Part shown: one piece after another, positions 41,766-52,158 of the stretch
How positions within the stretch are numbered: position 1 is the first letter of the stretch
Layout: the number at the start of each line of letters is the position of its first letter
Assembly: GCA_024734495.1 (NCBI GenBank)
Contig: JALMQS010000887.1
Location: forward strand, 1,701,228 to 1,765,227
Length of the DNA: 64,000 nucleotides
Reading direction: 5' to 3'
Origin: Forficula auricularia
Lineage: Eukaryota; Arthropoda; Insecta; Dermaptera; Forficulidae
The notes under the pieces: model-generated
The model's database searches: none
What the model was told of the DNA's origin: nothing
The model's input: only the letters and a program-made list of their open reading frames with translations
Made by a program: the position numbers and the translations under genes

Positions 41766-43564
41766 AACAATGAAAATAAGTGTTTATAATGATTTTAAAA
41801 CTTCGTTATACACAGATTTAAGAGATTATTTTTTACTTAATAGAACTATTTAAAATTATTTAGCTTAAAAAAGTTTATTTCTCGTGTCAATCCAGTAGAT
41901 AGTTTTATCAAATTATCACAGTAAAAATGCAGCATTTTTTGTTGAAGAGAGAATTGAAATGGACTTAATTTATGGTGAATGTGGAAGAAGTTAAAATGGT
42001 AACAGCCCATTTTAGCACATTGTTGAACAAAGAATCAAATTTAGAAGTATGTTTTTTTTATGCATAGTAGAGTTAATAAATCTTAACTTTTTCATATTTT
42101 ATTAATTTAATATCTTAAAAATAGGAAAGAAATTAACCAGACAAGCTAAATATAGAATAAAATTCGTAAAAATTAGTTTATTTTTCATATTTAAAGAGAA
42201 GTCGGCCAAAGCCGGGATTATCTAAAGTCATTCGTGGTATATGAGCTTTAAGGCCCAGTTCTGAATACAGTCGGGAGGGTGAGGCAAGACAGGGTTCAAA
42301 CACCCTCATATAATAGAATAGAACGCTATGATTGGCGATGTACCTTAGAAGGGGTAAAAAACGGAGAATCGTATGAAAACGTGGCCTCCACCCGCCGAAG
42401 AGACACGATTGGAAATGCATAAAAGGACCAACACGAAGAAATAGAATCTCTCTACATTATTATATTACTCTCTCTCTACACTCTCTCTACATTATATTAC
42501 TCTCTCTGCTCTATTTTCCCTTCTATACTTCTCTATTCTCTATCACGTTCTTATCATTGAAATTATCGCTCTGCATCTGTACACCTCATTTACATCGCTA
42601 TTGTCAAATATTCACGGCGACTACATCATTTCGATATCACGAGCATATTTCTTCTTCCTGGAGCCGTTTTTGCGGGCATTTGCATTCATGCACTTGCTAG
42701 CCCCTTGATCGGCACTTATATCATTAGCACGATAGCTAATTGAACATCACGGGCAAGAATATCTGTCCGGCACTCGTGAAGACACCACGGAAGCTTACAA
42801 AAAGGCGAGACTCCTGGAACATTACGTACTCTTCGACGTGGCAGTCTACGGAACCTGAGCGAGAGGTGGCCACGGCACAGCTATCGCTGTTTGAATTATT
42901 TAAACCGGCCAGCGCACTTCGAGAACAAACGTAAATAATCATAATTTCTTTGAACGATCTCCGTTCACCCATTAAAGCCATCAAATTATTCAATTCTTTC
43001 TGACTGTTAAATTCACAAAGGACCTTAATAAATCATATATTGTAAATTATATTTTTGATTATCATTTACTGTTAAGAAAATTTCCCCATTCTCCTTTGCA
43101 GCTAGAATTCATTCAATTATTTTTATTTTTGCCTATTTAAAATTATTTTTTTTTATTTTTTTGTAAATTCATTGCATGAGATTACCTTCAATAACGTAAA
43201 ATTTGAAAAATAAGAGTAAATTCAGTAGTTTATCGAAATAGTACAACGAGATACACTGAGTTACACACCACCACCACGTCTAAAAAGGTTAGTATTCTCA
43301 CACTCAGCAATATTCCCCTTAAAAGTACCCTTTAAGAGCCCATTTCCATACCCCTCCAACCACCTACCCTCCCTAACCCCATTGAAAAGTGTTATGGGGC
43401 TGCCATTGAAATGGATGCCGAGCGTTTTCCTTTTTCTCACAAGCTTCATTTTATCATGAAAAAAAAGCTACGAAGAAACTAAAAACAGGCTAAAAAACGA
43501 AATTGGAACTGGAATTCATCCAGATGACTTGAGATAACATTTTGGAATGTCACAGAACAGTGTT
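41766..43564. other. Interior of the large foldback element
   Basis: Holds a CTCTCTCTAC minisatellite at about 42448-42512, a GC-richer block to about 42990, and low-complexity T-rich sequence after 43130. The longest ORFs are 80-85 codons (42178-42420, 42736-42993, both minus) without motifs. Possibly a remnant of an LTR or other captured element. I cannot assign a function. Confidence 0.4.
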
Positions 43565-43729
43565 GAAAATTTTTTAAATTATTTATTTAATAATTAAATA
43601 TTTAATCATTATTATTTGATAATTAAGTTGAATAATTGTTACAAATAATTATTAGGATTTTTTTAGATCTATTAATTGATTCAATATTTTGTTTATTTGA
43701 TGTCGGATAAAAAAATAGTTCTTATAAAC

Positions 43730-43904
43730 TAAAGGGTGTGTAGTTTCACAGTGAATGAAATAAAACTCAAACAGGTTTATACAAACTCAAGTTTGTATAA
43801 ACTTCTTTGAGTTTTATTTCATTCATGTGAAACTACACACCCTTTACTCTATTAACTAACATCATGTTTCACCTAAAACCTACACCACTTTCCATAAGTA
43901 AAAA
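43730..43904 (+). mobile_element. Palindromic insertion with 13-bp target duplication
   Basis: AGTTCTTATAAAC stands on both sides (43717-43729 and 43905-43917). The other arm of the host foldback shows the uninterrupted site near 41600. The insert is a 124-bp palindrome (AAAGGGTGTGTAGTTTCAC and its inverse) plus an asymmetric tail with ATCATGTTTCACC like that at window position 22. A long target duplication suggests retroposition. Confidence 0.75.
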
Positions 43905-44165
43905 AGTTCTTATAAACGTTGTTCAGTTTTTTTTTTTTTTGTAGATTAAGTAGACCTAATAAAAAATATAGGGTTCCATTTAAAAAACATAACTTCACCT
44001 TGAAAACTTGTTCTAGGACGACAAAAAATAGCGTAGTTTAGTTTCCCCTTCAATATAAATAAACTTTTATTTGTATCTTTTTTATACAATGCACTGTTTT
44101 TGAGTTATAAGACTGTCTCAAGATAAAAAAAAACTCACACGGTGTATTTACTATATATACATATA

Positions 44166-44400
44166 TATATATTTTTTTGTATTTAACAAGAGTCAAACAT
44201 CAGAGGGAATTTTTAAATAAAAGAAATACCAAAAGCTGAATGACTCTTTATAGAACGCTTGTTAAATATAATAAAAAAAAACACAGCTATAACAATGAAA
44301 ATGTATGTACCTATATTTTTGTGCTATATTTATACAAAAATAACTTTCTATAACTCAGGTCTGTGAAATTTAACTTTTGAAAAGTTGTTGTTATTTAAAG
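44166..44400. other. No recognisable gene
   Basis: AT-rich; nothing recognised. Confidence 0.3.
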
Positions 44401-44728
44401 CAGTGGTTCTTAACAATTTTAAGCTGCGACTCAAATTTGAGAAATGTGTTCTGCCGCGACCCCCCCCCCCTGTCAAAAAAAATTAATTACCTTTTTTTAG
44501 ACGATACTTGAGAAATTTACTTCAATTTTCAATTATGACTTTTTTAACTCACATATAATATTATTTTGTAACAATTAAGATAACCAAAGGTACTTTTCGT
44601 GAATAAATCAAAATATATTTTTCAACTTATAATAATAAGTAAAATATTTGATAAACGATTCCGCGCGACCCAAAGAATATGCTTTGCGATGCAATTTTAG
44701 GTCGCGACCCATAAGTTAAGAACCACTG
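44401..44728. mobile_element. hAT-type MITE
   Basis: Perfect 14-bp inverted ends CAGTGGTTCTTAAC and GTTAAGAACCACTG, typical of non-autonomous hAT elements. 328 bp, with a C-run at 44460-44470 and GCGACC words near both ends. Flanks ATTTAAAG and ATTTAGAA could be a diverged 8-bp target duplication. Confidence 0.8.
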
Positions 44729-45453
44729 ATTTAGAAAATAAATTCTACACATTCTTCATACACCCAAATTCAGTAGAAATAGGTATTCCAAATAATTATT
44801 GGATAAAAAATACTTGGTAGGTTTCACATAAGATAATAATTTTAAAAAATGTTTCACCAAGATCCAACACCAAATTCCTTAAAAACTATTTCAAATAATT
44901 CTATCACATCACAGTTTTATGATACAAGTTGAAATATTCCATTTTTTCTAATTTTTTCATTCATTTCAAACCCTCACAAATTACTTAAAAATTAAAATTT
45001 TGCTATTTTCTTTTTTTATCTTTCAATGCGAAATAGATATTAAAAAAAAAATATATTTTTATAGTCCAAAAAAAGACGGCCCCATTTCCATTCATTTTTC
45101 ATTTTTCAAACCCCTAAAACTTAGTCAAAAATTAAAATTTTGTTATTTTTTTATACTTCAATGCCATGAATAGATATGGTATAAAAAAATTCTAAAAACC
45201 ATAACAGATAGAAGTTTTTTTACAGGCTAAAACAGAGAAGCCCTTTGCTGTCATGAATTTTTACTTTGTGAAAAATTGTGATGTGATATGCAAAAAAGAA
45301 ATTTATTTTCGGATTCAGTAACATAAAATCTTGAATATCCCATAAATTTATTTGAACAGCTTTTTCGTTGGATACCTGTATAATTGGAAAAAATCACGAG
45401 ATTACCTTAAACTGTATTCGAGTTGTAATCGATGATTTTTATTATATGTTAGA
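44729..45453. other. No gene; fragment of TGTTTCACC repeat
   Basis: 44845-44885 matches the repeat at window start. 44935-45245 contains a diverged internal duplication (TTTTCAAACCCCTAAAAC-like and AAAATTAAAATTTTG words twice). No gene. Confidence 0.4.
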
Positions 45454-45575
45454 AGGGATCATTTCCCGAGCGGGTGAATTCAATCTGTATCTGAGTTGTT
45501 ATGGATGTTTTCTATTATATATCAGAGGGGTCGAATTTGGCCCCTCGGGAAATGAGTCCTTCTGACATATAATAA
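45454..45575. repeat. Inverted-repeat copy related to the SINE ends
   Basis: TTATATGTTAGAAGGGATCA at the left faces GTCCTTCTGACATATAA at the right, and ATTTCCCGAG faces CTCGGGAAAT. The outer words match the tail of the tRNA-derived SINE family (34665). The tRNA-like core is not recognisable here. Confidence 0.5.
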
Positions 45576-46439
45576 AAATTGTTTATAATACAAAATGAAC
45601 TCTATTAGTTGTGACGTCATAATGGTAGTTCCGTGATTTATAAGTTCAAAAATGCGCCATTTTTGAACTGTTTGCAAATCAAATAGAATGCGTTAATCCA
45701 CTTATTAGGGCTTAAATTATATATATAACCAACTTTTACTAGAGTTTCACTTTAACAGAATATCAATTTGTAATTCAACCGAATTGCTAAGTTTGAGTTG
45801 GAAGTTTTCTTGATGCACACATACAAGGGCTTGTTCACTTGATATTATACAGAGCACCTACTAAATGTAGAGATGCAGAGTGAATTAAAGCTGAGAGCGA
45901 GCAATCCGTTAACAAGGTGTAGGGATGGTGATAGAAAAAGAGACCGTGCACCCCCATCGAGTTTGTCAAATGTGAGAGTTCCACCTAGAAATAATAGATG
46001 GAGATGAAATTTTACACGAATCGTTGCACACATATATTGGACATTGTCTGGATATGCAGGCTCAAATCTAGGTTGGTCTATATATATATATATATATACA
46101 GTGTGGGGTGGTGTTTTAATAGAAGGGAGGATACGATGAATAAACTTGCATTACAAAATACGTCAATAGAATTCCCTCACAATGCGAATCCAAACCGAGA
46201 GGGAGGCTAGCAACAAGTTAGCTAGATCACATTTGTATGTAGAAGTATGTTAGTTAGCGAGTTGGGATAATTCAGTGAAATTTAATTCTGAACTTATTTA
46301 TTATTTATTAATTATTTTATGGAACGATAATTTTAATAAGTTGGATCCAATTCATAAAGCTTTTATTCATACATTTAATTTAAGTTTGAATAGAAAATAT
46401 TATTTAAAATTGGTGTTGTAATCGTCCATGATGAATATT
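45576..46439. other. No recognisable gene
   Basis: Contains a short hairpin at about 45632-45670 (AGTTCAAAAATG...CATTTTTGAACT) and a TA microsatellite at 46079-46097. No supported gene. Confidence 0.35.
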
Positions 46440-46504
46440 TTTCTTTGTGGCTTTTTTATTGGTTACTTGGTCTTAAAATAAAACTAGAAGTTAAATTTTC
46501 AAGT

Positions 46505-46540
46505 TGTTGCTACGTTTCGCTGTATATTTTTCTGCTTCCT
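46505..46540 (-). ncRNA. Broken hammerhead-like motif (left arm, palindrome 7)
   Basis: Minus strand: ATGAGGA where CTGAGGA is expected, then an extra A, GCAG...CAGC and GAAACGTA. The core is cut where the TIR element joins, so it is presumably dead. Confidence 0.4.
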
Positions 46541-47246
46541 CATACATGGTATAGTCAAGTATTGTAATCGTGCACGAAAAAAGTGTTTTTTTTGTTTCTT
46601 TTTTTTCGAAATATCCCGAAAACAGTTTGAAACTATTTTGATTAAAAAAATTGGGCGAAACCATGATATTTCGGTCTACAAAAAAGCTCTAATAAGTAAA
46701 GATCGAAAAAATTATATTTTTCGAGATAATAACTGTTTTGTCAAAATGTCTGTTAGTACGTGCGTTACCAAATTTTGAGGACGAGCTAGCTCAAAAACTA
46801 GTATGAATATCAAAACTAAATTTCACACGTAGTTTTGGTGACTGAGATTAGGAACTGATTAGATTTTGGTGCATATTGAAACAAAATTAAGGGTGGGGAG
46901 AGGGGTTAAAATTTTAAAATTATAATATTTTCAAACTAAAAAAAAACAAGAAAAATGAAATATACTATAAAATGGACCTTCAATAAAGAAAATATTTTTT
47001 TCACTGCCTCCAAAATATAAAAATCTAGGCCATTTGAGGAAACTCAACCAAATTTTGTATACATAATCAGTGGGCTCCCAGAACTTTAAAAATGCAAAAA
47101 CAGACCGCCCAAAATGGGGGGCTGGGTTGTCAAAAAATAAAAATCTAGGCTCTTGGACCAAACTCAACCAAATTTTATATACAAAATCAGTGGGCTACCA
47201 GAAGACTAAAAATGCAAAAACTAACCGCCCAAAATCTGGGGGTGGG
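46533..47246 (-). mobile_element. TIR element ACTTTACCATACA, copy 5, partial
   Basis: Starts ATACATGGTATAGTCAAG, keeps GACGAGCTAGCTCAAAAAC and two to three internal 90-bp-type units (46990-47240). An unrelated insert of about 90 bp sits at 46920-47010. The right terminal repeat is missing. Confidence 0.55.
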
Positions 47247-47269
47247 TTGAAGAGGAGGTTAATTCAAAT

Positions 47270-47315
47270 ATTGCCTGAGGAAGCAGAAAAATATACTGCG
47301 AAACGTAACAACAAT
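47270..47315 (+). ncRNA. Hammerhead ribozyme-like motif (right arm, palindrome 7)
   Basis: CTGAGGA at 47275-47281, an extra A, stem II GCAG...CTGC, GAAA at 47300-47303, ACGT stem III and triplet GTA (47305-47307). Stem I starts with a C-A mismatch, then GTT/AAC-type pairs. Core intact. Confidence 0.5.
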
Positions 47316-47375
47316 TTGAAAATTTAACTTCTTATTTTATTTCAAGTCCAAGTACCCAATAACCAGCCACAAAGA

Positions 47376-47599
47376 ATTATTTAAAATGCTTGTTCTAGTT
47401 TTTAGTTGAATAAACAGGGTTTTTTCTGTAGAGGGGAGACGAAGTGGATAAAAAAATTATGATAGAAATCGAGTGAGTTTTTCAATTAAAAAGAAAAATG
47501 TTTTTTTTTTTTTTTTTTTTATTTAACGTCCCTAGAGGCTTTTCGATAAATTATTTAATTATTTAAAAAATTTAAGATTTTAGTAGGTATATTTTATTC
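47376..47599. other. No recognisable gene; poly(T) run
   Basis: A T-run of about 18 lies at 47502-47520, perhaps the tail of a small retroposon. Nothing else. Confidence 0.3.
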
Positions 47600-47700
47600 A
47601 TGTCAGAAGGGACCGCTCCCCCTCAGGTGTCGAACACATTGGCCAAATATGTTTTTCGGACAGTTGGTTTAACCCTAGAAACGATAGCCTTATGACATAT
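47600..47700 (-). mobile_element. Decayed tRNA-derived SINE copy
   Basis: Bounded by ATGTCAGAAGGG and CTTATGACATAT. CCTCAGGTGTCGAACAC resembles the T-arm region of 37966-38068 with mutations. Confidence 0.4.
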
Positions 47701-48887
47701 ACCTAGATATGCGCGAAGGAAGAAACTTTTATTTAAGTAATAACAAAATTAAATATAAAATTATGGTAACTACTGCATTAATGAAAAAGGCTGTATTGAA
47801 TTTTCGGATTGAAATCAAGTGAGTTTTTCAATTTTTATATAAGATGGGGGTTTTTTTTAAATACGTCACTAGAAGCTAATTTCTCCAAATCGTCACACTT
47901 CTGACATGAATACTAAGATCTTTGATTTTCACTCTTAAATTTCTTGGTAAATAATTTATTTGAAAAATCAGAGTATTTTTATTTTAATAGTGAATTAAAA
48001 TTTACTGAAATAATACACTTTTCTTTGAGCAAAGCAAAAAAAAAACTCTTTCATAATGAAAATTTCATGATAGACTTCCAAATTTTTCAAAAACAAACAT
48101 TTTTGACATTATTTAATTAAATTCATCTTAATTTCAAGATACCGAAAATAGCAAAAATATATATCAAACGTAATTAAAAATTAAAATAATTATATTTTTA
48201 AAATAAGTAAATAAATTACTTTTAAAGGCCCTATAAAAATTTTAAAATAATTTATTTTTTGAAGTCGAGTCAAAAGATGTGACATCAGAGGACTACTTGA
48301 ACATGTTTTCTTATATGTGAAGTGTTCAAAGGAATTATCAGATGAATGAAATTTGGGTTCAAATTTTAAAATACCTTTCCTATAAACTAATAATTTTTGA
48401 GTTCGTATAGTCTAATTCCCCAGGTGTGATATAATCATAATTATAAGCAAATTTTATCTCAAATTTTATCTAAACGAGAAATGACATTTACTCATCTTTA
48501 TTGTGGTTGTGGTCTTCTTATCAGATGTATAGTTGTTTCCAAAAGTCTTATCAAATAGTGTCCATCAAAAATAAGATACTTAGTAGTGCCTGTGGGATCT
48601 TTCTTGTCAGCTGTCCAAGACGCCAGTTTTCCTGAGAGAATACCCGATGGTGGCCACAAGTGGCTGTCTATCACATCCCAGGAAATATTTGACTTAAAGC
48701 CGCCCTATAGGCTAATTATTCCGGATAAGATTAAGTTTGCTAGATGGGGAGAGTGAAAGAACAAGATACAAAGACCAGCAAGTCTTTTCAAGAAAAAATT
48801 GGTGTTTAATTTATTCTAAGCCTCAATAGAATCCACTCTTTTATAAAAATATACCTGAGATTATTATTTATTAATTGAATTCTTAGA
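47701..48887. other. No recognisable gene
   Basis: AT-rich, with a GC-richer stretch at 48580-48770 that has no supported ORF. Possibly single-copy intron sequence. Confidence 0.35.
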
Positions 48888-49190
48888 CAATGAAATATAT
48901 AGACACGCCCTCTGCTACTCTCCACTCAGAGTGAAGTGAGGCCAACATCGCCTACAGATGACGTCACGTTCTCGCATAAATATTTTGGTAATATTAATAT
49001 AATATTAATTTTCGATTATTGGAATCCAAAATAAATAATCTAAACCACGATAAATTTATCTCAATGTATAATAATTCCTATAGTGGCCATGCTATTTCTG
49101 GGTGTTCCTACCTACAGATGACGTCACATTCTCTAGTTGATGTTGGCCTCACCAAATCGACACAGGGCGTGTCTATATATTTCATGGTCT
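48888..49190. mobile_element. MITE with GAAATATATAGACACGCCCT ends
   Basis: GAAATATATAGACACGCCCT at the left and AGGGCGTGTCTATATATTTC at the right are perfect 20-bp inverses. Inner words CTACAGATGACGTCAC occur in the same orientation on both sides of the middle, so the interior also has a direct repeat. About 300 bp, no ORF. Confidence 0.75.
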
Positions 49191-49828
49191 AAGGTTGAAT
49201 TAATAAAAATAAACATCTAAATTTATTTTCTTTGAAAAAATTTGTATAAAGCGAATAATTATTTCTTTCAAAAGCTTTATTGACAGAAATCAATAAAAAA
49301 TTTAAACTGTCAACCCACATGCAATTAAAAAATAATTTTTAATAAAAAAAAATAATAATAAAAAAGAAATAATTGACTAAATCAAGTATGCAAATGCAGC
49401 GAAATGATGATTCATGGTATTTCATTAATTCATTTATTAGATTTACTATTCGCTATTCGGTATATCTGTTTTCTAAAGTTTTTTTTGAATATATTTTGAT
49501 GAAATAATATTTGTTGATCGAATACAATTTTTTCAAAAAATCCTTTCCACATAATTTTATTTAATACAGTCAAATTTGTCACTCTATCTCAAATTTCCCG
49601 GGACGATCAATAAAGATGATAGCCCCTCAAAAAAACAAATTGAAAAATAATTTAATTTCAGTTTTGTTTAAAATTGTTTAGTTTTTATAATGTAAATCTT
49701 TATAGTCATCACCTTTAAGATAGCTCATTTCCTTTGTTTATATATTTTCATGAAAAATAATACTCATATTTTGTTGAATTAAAAAATGTCTGTTATTATA
49801 ATGGAATGTCTTTTTTGATTTGTTTCAG
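49191..49828. other. Intron upstream of the exon
   Basis: AT-rich intron sequence. A pyrimidine-rich tract TGTCTTTTTTGATTTGTTTC precedes the AG at 49827-49828. Confidence 0.5.
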
Positions 49829-49941
49829 GTGTTGGCTCTGCGTTCCAACCGGAATTTGTTGAACCAATTACAAATCTGACAGTTCCTGTTGGACGAGACG
49901 CTACATTTAAATGTGTAGTCGGACACCTTGGAGGATACAGG
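49829..49941 (+). CDS. Exon of an immunoglobulin-domain adhesion protein (lachesin/DIP type)
   Basis: A 113-bp internal exon. After two leading bases the frame reads 37 codons starting VGSAFQPEFVEP. The motif PITNLTVPVGRDATFKCVV is the beginning of an Ig domain (strands A', B) with its first cysteine, followed by HLGGYR, after which the intron begins. In the Dpr-interacting-protein / lachesin group of insect cell-surface proteins the first Ig domain starts with this pattern and an intron falls just before the conserved V-x-W. Consensus splice signals are visible: polypyrimidine-AG at 49827-49828 and GTGAGT from 49942. These proteins sit on the neuronal surface and mediate cell recognition. 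The partner exons lie outside the window or were not recognised. Exact paralogue not determined. Confidence 0.85.
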
Positions 49942-50916
49942 GTGAGTCATGTTACTTTTAGCCATCTCATAATAAAAATAAAAATCTTGTTTGAACCACG
50001 AAAACTATAGTCAGTCTACTTAACATAATCTGGCCATATGGGGATTCAAATATTGGTAAATGGTAAGTGTGATGTTGCCCCATGTGGTAGAAATTGTGAT
50101 GTCATATGCATAATCAAAGAATATAATTTAAAAAATAGGTTTGGTTTTTTTTATATGTCATTTAAACACTAATCAATCAACTTTCAGAAGACCCAATGGA
50201 GAGAGTTCAAGCTTTCACCACCAGTTGGCGTATCTGCAATTTCCAGATAACAATAGCTCTGAAAAATAATGACGTCATGTGCTCTCGATCTCGAATAATA
50301 AGAATAATGTCGATTTATTTCTTATTTGTTGAGAGTCCATGCCGCCATTATGTTTCCAAAAACTTATACACTTGAGTCCTCGTATGGCCAGACTATGTTA
50401 TAATGAAAATCAAGCTAGTTTTTCTAATATATTCTTGGAAATCCTAGAATGAGGATTAGTTTATGTATATATTTATAAATTTCGGTCACAAAAGTCCTAA
50501 AAATTTCGATTTTTCACGGGGATAACATATAACTAAAAATGTTGTTGAGATATTTAAAAACAGTTCAAATAGAATTTCTGAGAAATATTTTTTATATGTT
50601 ATAATATTATAGGTATATATTTCCAAAATTATACCATTTAATTATTAAATTGCTCTTAAGATAATTTAAATTATGGTGTTCTAAAATAGGCAAGGCTGTT
50701 CATTATTAATATTTAATACAATAATATTGGCGTTTAATTTTTTGTGTTTCGGAACTTTAATAAGAAAAATAAAGTAAAAAAATGTTACCAGGGGATTTGA
50801 TATTATTATTACAAAATTCATCGACAATGAAATAATATTATAAATCATTCAGGATACACATTTAAATTTTCGATAAATTGTTACTAAATATTCATTAAAA
50901 ATTATACACTACTATG
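49942..50916. other. Intron downstream of the exon
   Basis: AT-rich intron sequence with GC-richer patches at 50020-50110 and 50180-50290. No second exon recognised. Confidence 0.45.
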
Positions 50917-51059
50917 GGCTGGTTGTATGTGGCAGTTAATGCTTTTACCACTAACACAGGTAGATGGTAAATGGAGGGATTGGGATGGCCAATCCCTCCA
51001 TTTACCATCTACCCTGTGTTAGTGGTAAAAAGCATTTACTTTGCGACATACAACCGGCA
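50917..51059. mobile_element. Foldback MITE with GGTTGTATGT ends
   Basis: A 143-bp, almost fully palindromic element: GGTTGTATGTGGC at the left, GCGACATACAACC at the right, and the long inner pair GGTAGATGGTAAATGGAGGG with its inverse around TTGGGATGGCCAA. The same terminus occurs inside copy 4 of the ACTTTACCATACA element at 29424. Confidence 0.75.
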
Positions 51060-51227
51060 CTTAGACTTGCCAAATGGGTATGTCAGCCAAGGCCAAAATA
51101 ATAAATTAAATAGATTCTGTTATCAATAATAATTTGCTATGCCATGATAAAGTATCGCAACAACTGTCTTCTTGAATACAATCTTAAATAGAATGAAAAA
51201 TAACTTAATTAATAAAGTTATTCAGGA
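51060..51227. other. Spacer
   Basis: AT-rich intron sequence; nothing recognised. Confidence 0.3.
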
Positions 51228-51672
51228 GATAGAAAGAGGTATTCTTAGAAATTTCATCCCTTTTCAAATAAATATAATGTTAATTAAATTAATTAAATAT
51301 GTATAAGAAACTTTTTAACCCCTTTAATAGATACCCATTGTTTTATTTTTTCATCCATTTCAGAAGTATTTTACTATCCGAAATATGTATTGGAAACTGA
51401 TTTATAAAAAGAACTAATACCTAAGCATAAAATAAAAATATATTAAAAAAGAGATAGAAAGAGGTATTCTTAGAAATTTCATCCCTTTTCAAATAAATAT
51501 AATGTTAATTAAATTAATTAAATATGTATAAGAAACTTTTAACCCCTTTAATAGATACCCATTGTTTTATTTTTCATCCATTTCAGAAGTATTTTACTAT
51601 CCGAAATATGTATTGGAAACTGATTTATAAAAAGAACTAATACCTAAGCATAAAATAAAAATATATTAAAAA
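51228..51672 (+). repeat. Tandem duplication, unit about 222 bp
   Basis: Two head-to-tail copies starting GAGATAGAAAGAGGTATTCT at about 51228 and 51451, identical except for a few single-base indels in T runs. A very recent duplication. Confidence 0.85.
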
Positions 51673-52158
51673 ACAGGTTTTTATTTTCAAAGTAATTTTT
51701 TTTAGGACTTTTAACTGTAAAATTAATTAAAATAAGAGCCTATGCTTTTATTTTTAGTTATGTGAGTAAGTACATTTTTAGAGAAACAAAGAAGAATTTA
51801 TTTTTTTTGTTTTTTATTGTATTTGGAAATAAAAGTGTATTTAAATTAATAAAAATATTTTTGTAAATATGTATTTGAGGCATTCCACGCCACGGTTTGA
51901 ACAATTTTAATTTTTGATTTCCTTCATTTTTTGACATTTTTTAGTACCCATCAAAAAACTCTTCATGGTAAATTTTGAAATTTTTTTGATCACCGGTTTA
52001 AAAGATATCGAATTTCTGTTTTTCGCTCAAACTTCTTAAAAATGGTCCAAATTCAAACATTTTTTTTTACTTACACACTTATTAGAAAAAAATACAAAAA
52101 ATTATTTAAAGTTTAAATTTAGGGAACGAAGACAAGATTAATTTTATTACAGACAAAA

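Larger units (their letters stand above)
41355..44165. mobile_element. Large foldback element with about 400-bp arms
   Basis: Left arm 41355-41765 and right arm about 43565-44165 are inverse copies: TTATCTTGAGACAG near 41378 with its inverse near 44112, AACTGAACAAC near 41584 with its inverse near 43917, and TTATCAAATAATAATGATTA near 41702 with its inverse near 43600. The right arm carries a later 175-bp insertion. The interior (41766-43564) is GC-richer at 42180-43000 and has no ORF with recognisable motifs. Confidence 0.8.
46440..47375. repeat. Hammerhead-bearing palindrome 7, loop occupied by a TIR element
   Basis: Left arm about 46440-46533 and right arm about 47268-47375 are inverse copies (TTTTTCTGCTTCCTCA and TGAGGAAGCAGAAAAA; GTGGCTTTTTTATTGGTTAC and GGTACCCAATAACCAGCCAC-like). 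The loop is filled by copy 5 of the ACTTTACCATACA family. Its end begins right at the base that would be C3 of the left hammerhead core. Confidence 0.7.

Noticed and set aside
42178..42993. ORFs of 80-85 codons in the foldback interior
   Set aside because: No recognisable domain; reported only as interior sequence.
43730..43853. Palindrome with GTGAAACTACAC as another hammerhead
   Set aside because: GAAAC is present but no CUGANGA core stands before it at a plausible distance.
47502..47520. LINE or SINE tail from the poly(T) run
   Set aside because: No body with tRNA or RT features on either side.
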